From NCBI GenBank assembly GCA_000611775.1, contig KK106984.1, positions 3,195,088-3,259,087 on the forward strand: DNA of 64,000 bases, given 5' to 3'. Of this stretch, positions 1 through 12,945 are shown one piece after another; positions within the stretch are counted from its first letter, which is position 1, and the number at the start of each line of letters is the position of its first letter. The position numbers and the translations under genes are program-made. The DNA is from Umbilicaria muhlenbergii (taxonomy: Eukaryota; Ascomycota; Lecanoromycetes; Umbilicariales; Umbilicariaceae). A model generated the notes under the pieces. It did not search any database. It was given only the letters and a program-made list of their open reading frames with translations, and was not told where the DNA came from.

Positions 1-1159
1 AAATGACTGTTTAATTTTTATTTTGAACTGCTGAACATGCTGTTGAATGCATGTACTCTGAGACAAGACCTCAGGCCTACTTCACTCTTTATTAATTGAA
101 GATAAGTGCTGACAGCATGTCTCATTCAACTTTAAATCCTTCTCACAGGACAAGAAAGGCTTTGACAACATATTTATTATTATTGATCACTTTAAAAAAA
201 GGGCCTTCTCACTGTCATATCAAAAGACAGTTACAGCAACTCAAGTTGTGTAATTATATTATGAGTACATCTGAAGAATTTATGAAACACTTGAGACAAC
301 AACATTGAACTGAGGGCCTCAATTCATCTCAGCATTCATGAATGAACTCTGCAAGCTTGTGAGGGTAAAGCAAAAGCTTTCAACAGCATATCATTCACAG
401 ATGAACAGAAGCACTGAGGTACTGAATTAATACATCAATCAACAGCTTCATCTTTTCATGAATCACTTTCAGGACAACTGATCAGACCTTTTATCAGAAA
501 TGAATTTCACTCAAGTGATTCTCACTCATGAGTTCACAGGCATGTCACCTTATGAGTTGAAGTTAAAACAAACCCCTCATTTACACTTTTATTGAAAAGG
601 ATGAATGCAATCCTTAAACACTGTAAAAGAGCAACTGACAAAAGAAGAAGCTCAGACCTTTGTTATCAAAACTCATGACACAGTTAAATGAGCAAAGAAA
701 AACCTGAAATGAGCTTAAAATAAGATGACAAATCAGGCAAATAAGCACTGAAGGGAACTGAACTTCTTCATCAGAGACTGAGTTTATGTTACTCAAAAGA
801 GTTGAATCACTGAAAGACTTAACTTAAAGTTGAATCATCAAGTGGCAGGCCTTTATCAAATCCTCAGCATGAAAGATCACTCTTATGTTTTAAAGTTACT
901 TGAACACATGAAGATGAACAACATCTTTCATGCTGATCATTTAAGGAAAGTGATGAATAATTTAATGCTGAATTAAATTCAGGACCTGAAGTTGCTGACT
1001 GAAGTTAATGATCAGCCTGAGTACACAGTGAAAAATTTTTTAGCAAGCTGAATTCACAACAACATTCTGCAATATTAAGTGACTTGAGAGGGATATGATT
1101 CAGACTCAGAATGATATGATGCTGTTGATTTTATAAAATCACCTCAAAAGATAAAGGAC
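1..1159 (+). mobile_element. Ty3/Gypsy chromovirus family A, copy 1, 3' part (integrase to chromodomain)
   Basis: This is a fossil, broken in many places and cut by the window edge. Its pieces read as a Gypsy integrase core (about 100-600, including the conserved run around an 'AYH-Q' box near 385), the integrase C-terminal region (about 600-950) and a chromodomain (about 1020-1150) with the typical aromatic, tryptophan-site and acidic spacing. Chromodomains of this class are known to steer integration toward heterochromatin. The same 70-residue stretch recurs on the - strand at 63635-63973, so two family A copies bound the window. Element B interrupts this copy at 1160, and the tail resumes at 14101. 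The family call is firm; the exact clade is not resolved. Confidence 0.85.
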
Positions 1160-1565
1160 TGTTATGACTCCTGCATTATAATATTAACAAAGTATGCAGT
1201 GTGAGTGTACACATGATATTACTCATCATGCCCACCTTGCTCATCTGTTGAGCATGATGAGCATGAAGTGTTACATCATGTTGCTCACCTTGCTAAAAGT
1301 AATGAGCATGATGAGCACACTGAGCACATGAGTCTTCTATAGTTTATATAATCACAGGTAGATTCATAGTTAGGAGCTCATGCTCAACTCATGTATTAAA
1401 TGCAATCTCTTAAGTTTATGACTATTAGTTCCCTCACTTGATCTTAACCTTAAAGGTTGTTACATGATCATGATAATTCATTGAATTTTGTTTAGTTCAT
1501 TGAATCATACTTATAGTTCATTAAATGATAATATCACTTCAGTCATTATGACATCACCTGTTACA
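1160..1565 (+). repeat. 5' LTR of element B (406 bp)
   Basis: It starts TGTTATGA and ends TGTTACA, with the primer-binding region directly after. Its 3' half matches the LTRs of C and D closely. Its 5' half is rich in GAGCATGATGAGCA-type short repeats. A TATA-like box lies near 1342, so U3 is the GAGCA-rich part. Confidence 0.9.
1342..1387 (+). promoter_or_regulatory. LTR TATA region and possible self-primer
   Basis: GTTTATATAATCACAG (about 1341-1356) is conserved in the LTRs of B, C, D and E and is the best TATA candidate. About 37 bases downstream, ATGCTCAA (1380-1387) is an exact 8-base complement of TTGAGCAT (1568-1575) just after the LTR. Self-priming from the transcript 5' end is established for fission-yeast Tf1. 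Its use here is inference. Confidence 0.5.
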
Positions 1566-1581
1566 CTTTGAGCATCAACTT
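1566..1581 (+). promoter_or_regulatory. primer-binding site of element B
   Basis: The bases directly after the LTR read CTTTGAGCATCAACTT. The same stretch follows the 5' LTRs of C, D and E, and H has a close variant. It does not begin with the TGG that a tRNA 3' CCA would demand, which fits self-priming better than ordinary tRNA priming. Confidence 0.55.
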
Positions 1582-1689
1582 ATGAGGTATCAGTCATGCA
1601 ATGAACTGACTCATCAGTCTCAAGGTGTTCAAATCCTCTGATAGAGAAAAATCAGTCACTGAACATCTTTTTGACAAAGTAGTTCAAGT

Positions 1690-4600
1690 TAAGATTCTGT
1701 TACTGAATAAGTTCCTTGATGAGAGAAGAATGTTAAACTCATTTTTCACTCAGCTTGACATGTACCTGTGATTCAACAGAAATCAGAGAAAGTGTTGTTC
1801 ATCTTCTCATTCCTGAGGTCAGATGCTTTGAACTGATTTAAATTTATCCTTCAAGATTATCTTGACAACAAAACTGAAGATCAGGATAATCTGATTAATG
1901 AGATCTTTCATGATTTAAGGAAGTTCAAGAAGCAGATAAGAATAATGTTTAAAACAGTTGATGAAAAAAGAACAGTGAAGTGAGAGATTTGCAACATTCA
2001 GCAGAAAGAAACAGCTGCTATGTATGCAGCAAACTTTCAAAGACTCACCTCACATATGAATTGAGATGATATTGCTTTGACAGCGCAATATTACAAGAGA
2101 CTGAAGAATGTGATGAAAGATGAAATCTTTAAAGCTGAACACTCTGTCACACTTTCAGAAATGATTGAATGATCAATCTTCATTGACAACTGAGCTTATG
2201 AATGAAGTTTAAAAAAGAGTCATAAGATTCTCATACCTCAAAGAGCTGAGAAGAACTGTGAGCATCAGTACAATAATCAACTTTACTACAAACCTCAACT
2301 CATGAAAATTAATGCTGTTACTTGAGTGAATCAGTTTCAGTGAGGGAAAGGACTCAGGAAGAACTCAGGAAAAAAAGAAAAATCTCACAGAAACAATTAT
2401 TATAACTGCAGAAAGTTAAAACATTTTGCTCATGATTATTGAGTCTCAGGAAAAACCATTCAATTAAAGAAGACATACACAGTCATGCAAGAAGTAAAGG
2501 TCAAAGTTAATCATAATATTATGTCTTGAACAGCATGTTATGATGATGACTGTCACACACATCAGAGTGATAAAGACAGCTTCAGATGATTTTCATGTCA
2601 ATTTAAGAGTATAAGAGAATACATCACTGCCTCTCACTTAAATCAAGTTGCAAACTTGAAGAAACAGCAAACCTGATGAGATCAATTCAATCAAGAAGGC
2701 AATTATATTAACAGTGATGAAATGATGCTCTCATCTAGTGAGAAGGAAGACTTCATGAAAGTAATGAACTTCAATGACTCAGGAGAACTCATTGAGAAGA
2801 ATGATGATATTTAAGCATTCACTCACAAAGAACAGTGATTGAAAACTTATGAAGAAGTATTTAAAGTGGTGAAGACATCTCCTGAGAATTATGAAAATCA
2901 TGTAGATCAGTTGCAGGAGTGAATCCTGTAAATAATTAAAAACACATTCACTCAGAAAGGTGAAATCAAGGACATGAATTATCAAAATATACTCAGAGAA
3001 ACATCATTAAAAAGCTTGAAGTTCATCATGAAAGGAGAGTATGTTACCCTTGATGAAGCACACATCTCAAGAAAACTACACATGAAAGTTTAAGAACTCT
3101 GAAGTGAATACTTAAAGTTAAACCTGATACAGTACCTGAACAAGAAAGTTGATTCAAAGGACTTTAAGTATGTGAGAGAGAATCTAAAATTCCTCTCATT
3201 TAGTTCAAAAAACTAGAGAGCTCTTCAGGTCAGAGGCCTCTGAAGACACTTAAACTAAAATCTTCAGAAAAGGTGATTGTTAAAGAAATCACTATTACAG
3301 AAGACATGAGCAACTTCTGTATTTAAATTAAAGTAAAAGGCCACTCAGTCAGACTGTTAATCAACAATGACTGTACAGGGAATTTCATGAATTCATGATT
3401 CACAAAAATGAACAGGATAGAAATTCAGAAAAAGTGAAATTCTTATTCACTTCAAGAGTTTGATGAAACCCTTATGAAACATAACAATGATCATGTGAAT
3501 GAAGAAACTGTACTGACACTGATTCAGATAAGTCAACACTGAGAAAAAATTAATTTCAACATTATGAAGCAGCCAGGAAGTGACATAGTTCTAAGTATAC
3601 TTTAACTTCAAGCAGTCAATCTCATGATTGATTGAGCTGAAAATGAGATATACTTCATTAAAGACAGTACTTTTATGAAGTTATATTCAGTCCTACACTC
3701 ACCTGAAGGAGTGAAAGTCTTCACTATAATAACAGAAGAGATGCATGAGGAGTTAAAAAATCCTGATGTAAAGATACTGTGAACTAGATGAGTCAATGAT
3801 GACTGAGACCTTATTATCAAGTTATCTATCCCTAAAGAATACAAAGACTTCAAAGAGTTGTTAACAGCAGTAAAGGAACAGAACACCTTATTGAAACATT
3901 AAAAATAAAATCATGAAATCAAGATCATGAAAGAGTGCAAATCAACAAAGCAACTCATATACTCATTGTCACCTCAGAAGTTAAACACATTGTGAGAATA
4001 TTTAAAGAAGAACTTATGAAAAGGATTCATTCAAGAATCTCAGTCTTCAGCAGGATATTTGATATTGTTTGTTTTAAAATCTGATGAATCATTGAGATTG
4101 TGTGTTGACTACAGGGCACTAAACAATATAATGATAAAGAACAGTTACTCACTGCTGCTCATGTCAGAACTGCAGGACAGATTTTAAAGAGTATAATGAT
4201 TCATGAAGTTTAACATTTCAGGGGCATTCAACCAGATACAGATAAAAGAAGGTGATGAATGAAAAACAGCATTTCAGACATGCTCAGGACTATATGAGTA
4301 CTTGATAATGCTGTTCAAATTAATCAACACCCCCGCAACCTTTCAGGCTTTTATCAACAACATTTTATGACAATATTTAAATCAGTTCATGATCATCTAC
4401 CTTGATGACATACTGATATACTCAAACATGAAAGAGCAACATGTTGAACATGTTTAAAAAGTTCTACAAGCATTAAAGGACGCTGACTTGTGAGTTAAGT
4501 CTAAGAAGAGCCTTTTTCATGTTAAAGAAGTTCAATTCCTTGAATTTATCATCACATCAGAAGGTTTATGAATGAACTTAAAAAAAATCAATTTCATGAT

Positions 4601-6700
4601 TGAATGATCAGTTTCAATAAACATTAAGGAAATACAATCCCTCCTAAACTTTGCAAACTTTTATAGAAAGTTTATCAAGAAATATTTTAAAATCACAGCA
4701 CCTTTAACAGAGTTGATGAAGAAAGACTGAAAGTTTGTTTAATTTACTGAAGCACAGAAATCCTTCAAAGAGCTGAAGAAGCACTTCACATCATAATCAA
4801 TTCTCATGAATTTTGACCCTGAGAAGCTTATTACACTCAAGACAGACACATCAGATGAAGTTATAAAAGCATGCATTAATTAATCAGATGATAAGAAACA
4901 TCTGTGATCAGTAATTTATTACTCATGAAAGCTTTTAGATGCTGAACAGAGTTATAAGATACATGATAAGAAGCTGTTAATTATTGTTGATGCATTTAAA
5001 CAATGACATGTATATCTTGAAGGATCAAAGCATGAGGTTCAGATGTATTCAGATCATAAGAATTTATTATACTTTATAACAACAAAGATCTTAAATCAGA
5101 GACAAGTTCATTAATTAAAAGAATTATCACAGTATAACTTCAAGATTCATTATCAAAAAGGATCAGAGAATGTTAAAGTGAATGCTCTCAACAGATGAGC
5201 TGATTATCTACAAGAGAAATCAATCATAAATTAAGTTATTCTTCAGGAGGATGAGCAAGGTAAGATAACTTATAATTGAGAAGTCAACTTTATGATAAAA
5301 GTTGAAGACAACATTTTTGAGAAACAAGTTCAAAAAGCGTTGAAGAATGACAAGCTAACACAACAAGTTCTTTAGAATATTAATGATCATGAAAGCTTTA
5401 AAGAGCAAGAAGGCTTCTTACTTTTTTAAAGCTTAATTTATGTCTCAATCAGCTTGAGAGAAGCACTGATAGAAGAAAGTCATTTCAGCAAAATGAATAA
5501 TCATCAGGAAATCAACAAAACAGTGAAATGACTCATTAAGATGTATTATTTCTCATGCATGAGGAAAAAAGTTGAAGAGATTGTTTGAAAATGTGACACA
5601 TGCCAGAAAAACAAAGCTGAGTGACATAAATCATATGAATTGTTGAAGTCATCATCAACATTATCATGATCATGATTAAGCATCACATTAAACTTCATAG
5701 TAAAACTATCACAGTCAAAGGAATCACTGATGAAAGTGTTATATGACATGATCCTCATAATAACAGATCAATTTATGAAGTATGAATACTTCATACCTTA
5801 TAAGAAATCATCATCAGCAGAAGAATTAACATACATGTTTTTAAAAATTATAACAGTCAATCATGAGCTGCTGAAAAAAATAATCTCAGACAGAGATAAA
5901 CTCTTCATCTTCAAGTTTTGAAAATCATTAGTGAATCAACTAGGGATTCATCATAAGCTGTTCACAGCATATCATCCTCAGATGAACAGGCAGACTGAAT
6001 GATTAAATTAAATGTTGAAACAGTACTTGCACTGCTATGTTAATTATTAATAAATCAATTGAGTAGAACTTTTACTGATAGCTCAGTTAACTTATAACAC
6101 AGCAACAACAGAATTCATGAGGGTATCATCATTTTACATCAACTACAGATTCAACTCATCTATGAATGAAGTGAGAGGGCTGAAAGTCATAACACAGAAA
6201 GTGAAAGTACAAGTGAACTGATTAAAAGACCTTCATAAGGAACTACAATGAAACATAAAATTTGCCTCAGAAAAGTCAGCAGTATATCATAATAAGAAAA
6301 GAAATAAGAGACTTACTCTTAAAGAGGAGGATAAAGTATATCTTTTATAATGCAACATCAAGACAATGTGATCAAGCAACAAATTGAATCACAAGAAGTT
6401 AAAACCTTTTCAGATTATGAAGAAGAAAGAAAGTGTCAACTATGAACTTAAACTTTCATCATTCATGCAGATACACTCAGTATTTCATGTATTTCTACTC
6501 AAATCAGCAGATCTGAAAACATCATTATAAATGAACTCATCAGAGATTAACCTGAAGAGTCAAGATGCTGAGTTTGAGGTAGAGGAAATTTTAAATCAAC
6601 AGGAAGTTAATGAAGAGCTTTGTTACTTAATTAAGTAAAAAGAGTATGACACAGCAGGAAACACATGAGAATCAGAAGAGAATCTTACTCATTGTGCAGT
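1690..6700 (+). pseudogene. gag-pol fossil of element B
   Basis: Parts in order: gag with a CCHC-type zinc knuckle (about 2400-2445); a protease region (about 3330-3430); reverse transcriptase, with VDYRALNN at 4104-4127 and the catalytic box YLDDILIYS at 4398-4424; RNase H (about 4800-5200); integrase zinc-binding part (about 5540-5630) and core (about 5700-6200); and a C-terminal chromodomain (about 6560-6700). The order protease, RT, RNase H, integrase is that of Ty3/Gypsy rather than Copia. It is broken, with tens of breaks. Only short windows such as 5730-5921 stay open. Confidence 0.85.
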
Positions 6701-6795
6701 GAAGTTACATCAATTTCAACAACAGAACCTGAACCTCAGAGATCATTCAACACTGAGAAGTTGAAAAGTTCAAAAGTAACAGTTGAAGTTGAAGT

Positions 6796-7215
6796 TGTTA
6801 CACCTCTCACTAAACAGTACCTGGTTGATACATGTAGCAGGTGTACATGTAGTACTGCTCATGATGCTCAGAGCATGAGCACCCTGAGCACTTAATAAGT
6901 ATGCACAGTAAGTGTACAGGTGATAACACTCATGATGCTCAGAGCATGAGCACCCTGAGCACTTAATCACTCATGATGCTCAGAGCATGAGCACCCTGAG
7001 CAGGAAGATTACACACATTAAGCAGTACAGTTACACATGAGTCTTTTAAAGTTTTATATAATCACAGGTAGATTCATAGTTAGGAGCTCATACTCAACTC
7101 ATGTATCAAATGCAATCTCATAAATTTACAACCTTCAGCTTATCTGAGTCTGCATGTGATCAGTAGTTCATTGAATGATTATATTATCTCTGTCATCATG
7201 ACATCACCTGTTACA
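6796..7215 (+). repeat. 5' LTR of element E (420 bp)
   Basis: It starts TGTTACACC and ends TGTTACA. It carries about three copies of a palindromic GCTCATGATGCTC core (from 6857, 6928 and 6969), the first two 71 bp apart and the last pair shortened. A TATA-like TTTATATAATCACAG follows near 7050. Confidence 0.88.
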
Positions 7216-7379
7216 CTTTGAGCATCACTCTCAGAATATCAGTCATGAAATGAACTGTGACTCATGAGTCCCTCACAAGAATGACAACTTTCAGTCATGA
7301 CTCATCAGTTATTAAGAGCCTGATGTCATCAGGGACAAAGATCAAGATCTCATCATCAGACAAGTTCTTAAGAGAATAA

Positions 7380-10300
7380 AGAATGTTAAGTTCATTCCTC
7401 ACTCAGCTTAATACTTACATTCACCTCAATCACATCATGTTTAAGAAGGAAGTTGACAAAGTATTATATACATCTTCTTATTTGAGGTCTGATGCCCTCA
7501 ATTGATTTAAGCTGACCCTCTAAGACTATATGAAAAATGAGAAGAAGGATTATGATGATGAGATAAATGAGATCTTCATCAGTTTAAAGGAGTTCAAGAA
7601 GCAGATAAGAATCATGTTTGAGATCATTAATCAAGAAAGAACTGCAGAGTGAGAAATTTACAACATTGTGCAGAAAGAAGCTGCCATGATGTATGCAGTT
7701 AATTTTCAGAGACATGTCATGTATATAAATTGAGATGACACTGCCTTGACTGCACAGTATTATAAAGGCTTAAAGAACTTCATCAAAGATGAAATCTTCT
7801 GATTGAAGTGATCAAGTACTCTAATCAAGATGATTGAAAAGTCAGTCATCATCAACAATCACATGTATGAAAGATCTATGAAAAAGAGCCAGAAGAATTA
7901 TGTATCACTGAAGGTGAACAAGCCTCATGAAAGCACTCAGTATAATAATCAACCTTATTACAGCTCTCAGTTAATGAAAATTGATGTGACCTTCTGAAGA
8001 AATCAATTCCAGAGGGGGATCAAGCAGTTATCAAAAGATATTAAAGTTAAAGGGAATTGTTATAACTGTGAAAAATCAGGACATTTCACATGCAATTGTT
8101 GAGTCTCAATGAAAGCCTTTTCACTGAAGAAGAAGACATATGCCGCTGTGTTAAAAAAGTCAGCACTGAAATAATCAGTTCAGCATAATGTTATGTCTTG
8201 AACAGCTTGTTATGATGACAGCTGTATAATTCACTGAAGTGACAAAGACAGCTCTGAATGATTTTCATGTCAATCAAAGAAGGCAAAAGAATATGCTGCA
8301 ACCTTTCACTGAGACCTCATCAAAGACACAGAGAGACATCAAGTCAGTTGAGAGCAGTTCAATCAAGAAGGCAATTACATTAACAGTGATGATATGATAC
8401 TCTCATTTAGTGAGGAGGAAGACTTCATGAAAATAATAAATTCTGAAGACTCAAGAGAGCTTATGAAAAAAGATAATAATGAGTGATTGTCTACTCATGA
8501 AGAAAGGTGAATTTGAACATATACTGAAATACTCAATGCCCTCAACAAGAAAGAGGAGTATGTGAAGCAGGTAGAAGAGATAAAGAATTAAATCTTTTAC
8601 ATTATCTGAGATGCATTTACACAGAGACAAGATCATGAAGAGATCAACTACTGAGATATAATCAAAGAGACACCACTGAAAGGTTCTCAGTTCATCATCA
8701 GAGGAGAATACATTACCTCTGACAGAGCTCACATCTCATGAGAACTTCATATAAAAGTATGAGAACTTTGAAATGAATACTTCAAAAGAGATCTGAACAA
8801 ACATTCAGCTCAGAAGGTGAATCTGAAAGACTTTAAGTATGTAGAGAAGAACTTAAGTTTCTTTCCTTTTAATTCAAAAAACTAAGAGGCCCTTCAGGTC
8901 AGAGGCTTCTGAAGATGCTTATTTTAAAGCCTTCAAGCAGTGAATGACAACAAGAGTTCACTGCTGCAGTACAGGAAGACATGAGCAGTTTTCATGTTTA
9001 AGTTAAAGTCAATGATCAGTCAGCCTGACTGCTAATAGACAGTGACTGTACAAGGAACTTCATGAACTCAGAATTTACTGTGAAACATGCAATTCAAACA
9101 CAGGTGAAGCAAAATCCCTTTAAACTTCAAGAATTCAATGAGACCTTTATGAAATATAATGATGAATGAGTAAATCAGGAGACGGTTCCCACGCTTATGC
9201 ATTTAAGTTGACATTGAGAGAAGATTCAATTCAACATAATAAAGTAACCAGGAAGTGATATAATCCTGAGAGTATCATGACTCTGAGTGATCAATTCAAT
9301 GATTGATTGAGCTGAAAATGAGATATACTTCATTAAGGGTGATAATCTTAATAAGTTATATTCAGTCCTGAACTCACCTGAAGGTGTGAAGATCTTCATT
9401 ATGTCAGCAGAAGAGATGCATGAGGAACTGAAGAATCTTGATGTAAAAATACTGTGAAGCAGGTAAGTCAAAGACAACTGAGACTCTGTTATCAAGTTAT
9501 TTATCTCTAAAGAATATAAAGACTTCAAGGAATTGTTTACAGCTGTAAAAGATCAGGACACCTTGTTAAAACATTAAAAATGAAATCATGAAATCAAGAT
9601 CATGAAAGGTTGCACATCAATGAAGTAACTCATCTACTCATTGTCACCTCAGAAGTTGAACACTTTGTGAGAATACTTAAAGGAGAACTTATGAAAAGGA
9701 TTCATATGAAAATCATAATCTTCAGCTGAATATTCAATACTGTTTGTGTCAAAATTGAATGATTCACTCAGGTTATGCGTTGACTACTGAGTGTTGAACA
9801 ACATTATCATCAAAAACAGTTACCTCTTGCCACTTATTTCAAAACTGCAGGATCAGTTTCAGAGAGCATAATGATTCATCAAGTTCAATATTCTGAGAGC
9901 TTTCAACCAGATTTGTATTAAAAAAGGAGATGAATGAAAAACTGTGTTCTGAACAAGATCTGAACTCTATGAGTACTTGATAATGCCTTTCAGATTGATA
10001 AACATGTCAGTAACTTTTCAAGCTTTCATCAATAACATGCTGTGAGAATACTTGAATCAGTTCATGATTATGTACCTCAACAACATACTGATCTACTTTA
10101 AGACAAAAGAGCAGCATGTTCAGCATGTCTGCAAAGTCCTGCAAGCACTTCAGGATGCAGGATTGCAGGTAAAGTCTGAGAAGAGTCTTTTTCATTTCAA
10201 GAAAGTACACTTCCTGAGCTTCATTGTAACATCAGAAGAGTTATAAATGAACTTTAAGAAAATATGATCTGTGATTGAATGATCAGTATCAAGGAACATT

Positions 10301-12375
10301 AAGAAAGTACAGTTCTTCCTTGAGTTCATGAACTTCTATAAGAAGTTTATTGAGAAGTATTTAAAAATCACATCACCTTTAACAAAGTTGATCAGAAAAG
10401 ATCAGAAGTTTAAGTGATCATCTGAAGCACAAAAAGCCTTCAATGAGTTAAAGAAAAAATTCACTTCTCAATCAGTTCTCATGAGTTTCAACCCTGAGAA
10501 ACCTATTACGCTCAAGACAGACGCATCAGATGAAGTTATAAAAGCATGCATTAATTAATCAAATGATAAGAGACATCTACACTCAGTAGCTTTCTATTCA
10601 AGAAAGTTTATAAGTGCTGAAATGAGTTATGAGATACATGACAAGGAGCTGTTAATTATTATTGATGCATTTAAGCAATGACATGTGTATCTGAAAGGAC
10701 TTAAACATGAGGTTTAAGTATACTCAGATCATAAGAATCTGTTGTATTTCATGACAACAAAAGTCTTAAATTGAAGACAAGTGCATTGGTCAGAAGAATT
10801 GTCACAGTATAATTTTAAGATTCATTATCAAAAAGGATCAGAGAATGTCAAAGTGAATGCTTTCAGTCAACAAGCTGATTACTTACAAGATAAGTTGATC
10901 ATCAGTCATGTTATCCTTCAGGAGGATGAGCAAGAGAACATGTTTTTTAATAAATAATTCAACCTCATCATACAGGTAGAGGATGATGTTTTTAAAAATG
11001 AGATTCAAAAAGTGTTGAAGAATGATAAACTAGCACAGTAAGTTCTTCAGAATATTAAAAATCATGAAAGCTTCAAAAAGGAGAAAGCTTATTATTTTTT
11101 CAAGACTTGATTTATGTTCCTGTTAGTCTTCAACAGAAACTAACAGAGGAAAGTCATTTCAACAAGATGCATGATCATCAGGGAATTAACAAAACAGTGA
11201 AATAATTAACAAGGATCTATTACTTCTCACACATGAGGAAGAAAGTTAAAGAGATTATTCAGAAGTATAACATCTGTTGAAGAAGCAAAGCAGATCAACA
11301 TAAATCATATAATTTACTCAAGTCATTAAGAACACCATCAAGACCATGAGCAAGCATCACATTAAACTTTGTGATCAAGTTATCAAAGTCAAAAGAACCC
11401 CTGATGAAAGCAGTTTATGACTCAATACTAATCATCATCAACAGACTTATGAAGTACAGATACTTCATACCTTATAATGAAGCATCATCAGCAGAGGAAC
11501 TCACATATATGTTTTTAAAAATTATAACAATCAATCATGAACTGCTGAAAGAGATCATCTCTGATAGAGACAAACTCTTCACCTTCAAGTTCTGAAAATC
11601 ATTAATGAACCAACTAGGGATTCATCACAAGTTATCAACATCATATCATCCTCAAACAGACGGGCAGATTGAATGACTTAATTAAATTATGAAACAGTAC
11701 CTATGATGTTATGTTAATTATCAGTAAACTAATTGAGTAGAACTCTTACTGATAGCTCAGCTAGCATACAATTCAGCAGCAACAGAAACAACTAAAGTAT
11801 CATCATTTTACATCAATTACAGTTTCAACCCAGCTATGAATGAGGTCAAGGGACTAATAATGATAACACAATGAGCAAGAGTATAAATGAACCACCTCAA
11901 GAACCTGCATGAAATGTTGCAAAAGGATATTAAATTCACCTCAGAAAGGTCAACAGTATATCATAATAAAAAAAGAGATAAGAGACTTACTCTCAAAGAG
12001 AAGAATAAAATATATCTTCTGCATCATAATATTAAGACAAAGTGACCTAGCAACAAATTGAATCACATGAAGTTGAAACCTTTTCAAATTGCTAAAACTA
12101 AGAGAAGTGTCAACTATGAGCTTAAGCTTTCACTCACTATGCAAATACATTCAGTGTTCCACGTATCACTACTCAAATCAGCAGACTCAGAGATGTCAAT
12201 ACAAGAAAACTCATCAGAGATTAACCTGAAGAGTCAAGATGCTGAGTTTAAGGTAGAGGAAATCCTAGATCAGCAAGATATAAATGATAAGTCACATTAT
12301 CTGATCAAGTGAAAAGGATATGATAATGAAGGAAACACATGAGAATCAAAAGAAAATCTTACTCATTATGCAGTG
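7380..12375 (+). pseudogene. gag-pol fossil of element E
   Basis: Parts in order: gag with a well-kept CCHC knuckle, CYNCEKSGHFTCNC, at about 8055-8100; protease (about 8990-9080); reverse transcriptase (about 9690-10240, with the catalytic-box region near 10073-10099 in an open stretch of 64 residues); RNase H (about 10500-10870); integrase (about 11150-11830; open stretch 11371-11595); and chromodomain (about 12240-12375; open stretch 12058-12312). Broken, with many breaks, though rather more of it stays open than in B. Confidence 0.83.
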
Positions 12376-12930
12376 AAACTGTGTCAGTTTCAGCAAAGAA
12401 ACCTGCAGGAAGCCAGTTCACATCATTAAAACTGAAAGTCTTAAGTGCAAAGAAGTCAAGAGAAGGCTTGTTAAAAGGATCAACAGTTACAGTAATCATG
12501 TGCTCATTCACCTTCAACTCTTCAATGTTCTGAAGTTTAATATAAATCAAGTCTGACTGCTTCTTCTTCAGAAGAGTGATCTGTTTGTGAAGCTTCTCTT
12601 TCTTCACTTTTATTTCTCACTTTTGTGCCGTGATGGCATTCTTTTCCTTTTTCAGGTGATGAATTTCTGCACTCACCTTGTTGATCTCCTCTGAAGATAT
12701 GAACAAGTCGCAAGAGATGCTCAGCTGAATACAGATGTTACACTTGTTGTAATCATTCAACATCTTGCACTCCTTGTCACTGATCAGGCAGTGATCACAT
12801 GTTCACATGATAATTCTTTCATTTTCAGTGATCAAATCAGTTAAATGAGAATGATGAGAAGTAGATGACTTCTTCTTTCTGATACTGAATGAAGGCATGA
12901 GGAAGGTTGAGTTTTCAAGGATGAAAATGT
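12359..12930 (-). pseudogene. antisense accessory gene of element E (Cys-rich plus coiled coil)
   Basis: Between the end of pol and the 3' LTR, the - strand shows coding-like structure. An open frame at 12359-12607 is rich in Lys, Glu, Leu and Gln and looks like a coiled coil. Upstream of it (about 12650-12800) several CxxC-type cysteine pairs lie close together, and an open frame at 12803-13012 runs on toward and into the LTR. The gene would converge with pol and be read from near the 3' LTR. C and D carry counterparts. Extra antisense genes at this position are known in some plant Gypsy elements such as Grande. The function here is unknown and the gene is broken. Confidence 0.55.
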
Positions 12931-12945
12931 TGAGGAAGAAGTTAA

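Noticed and set aside
6665-6970. Two small open frames overlapping the start of element E
   Set aside because: They span the pol end of B and the palindromic LTR repeats of E; both are chance frames.
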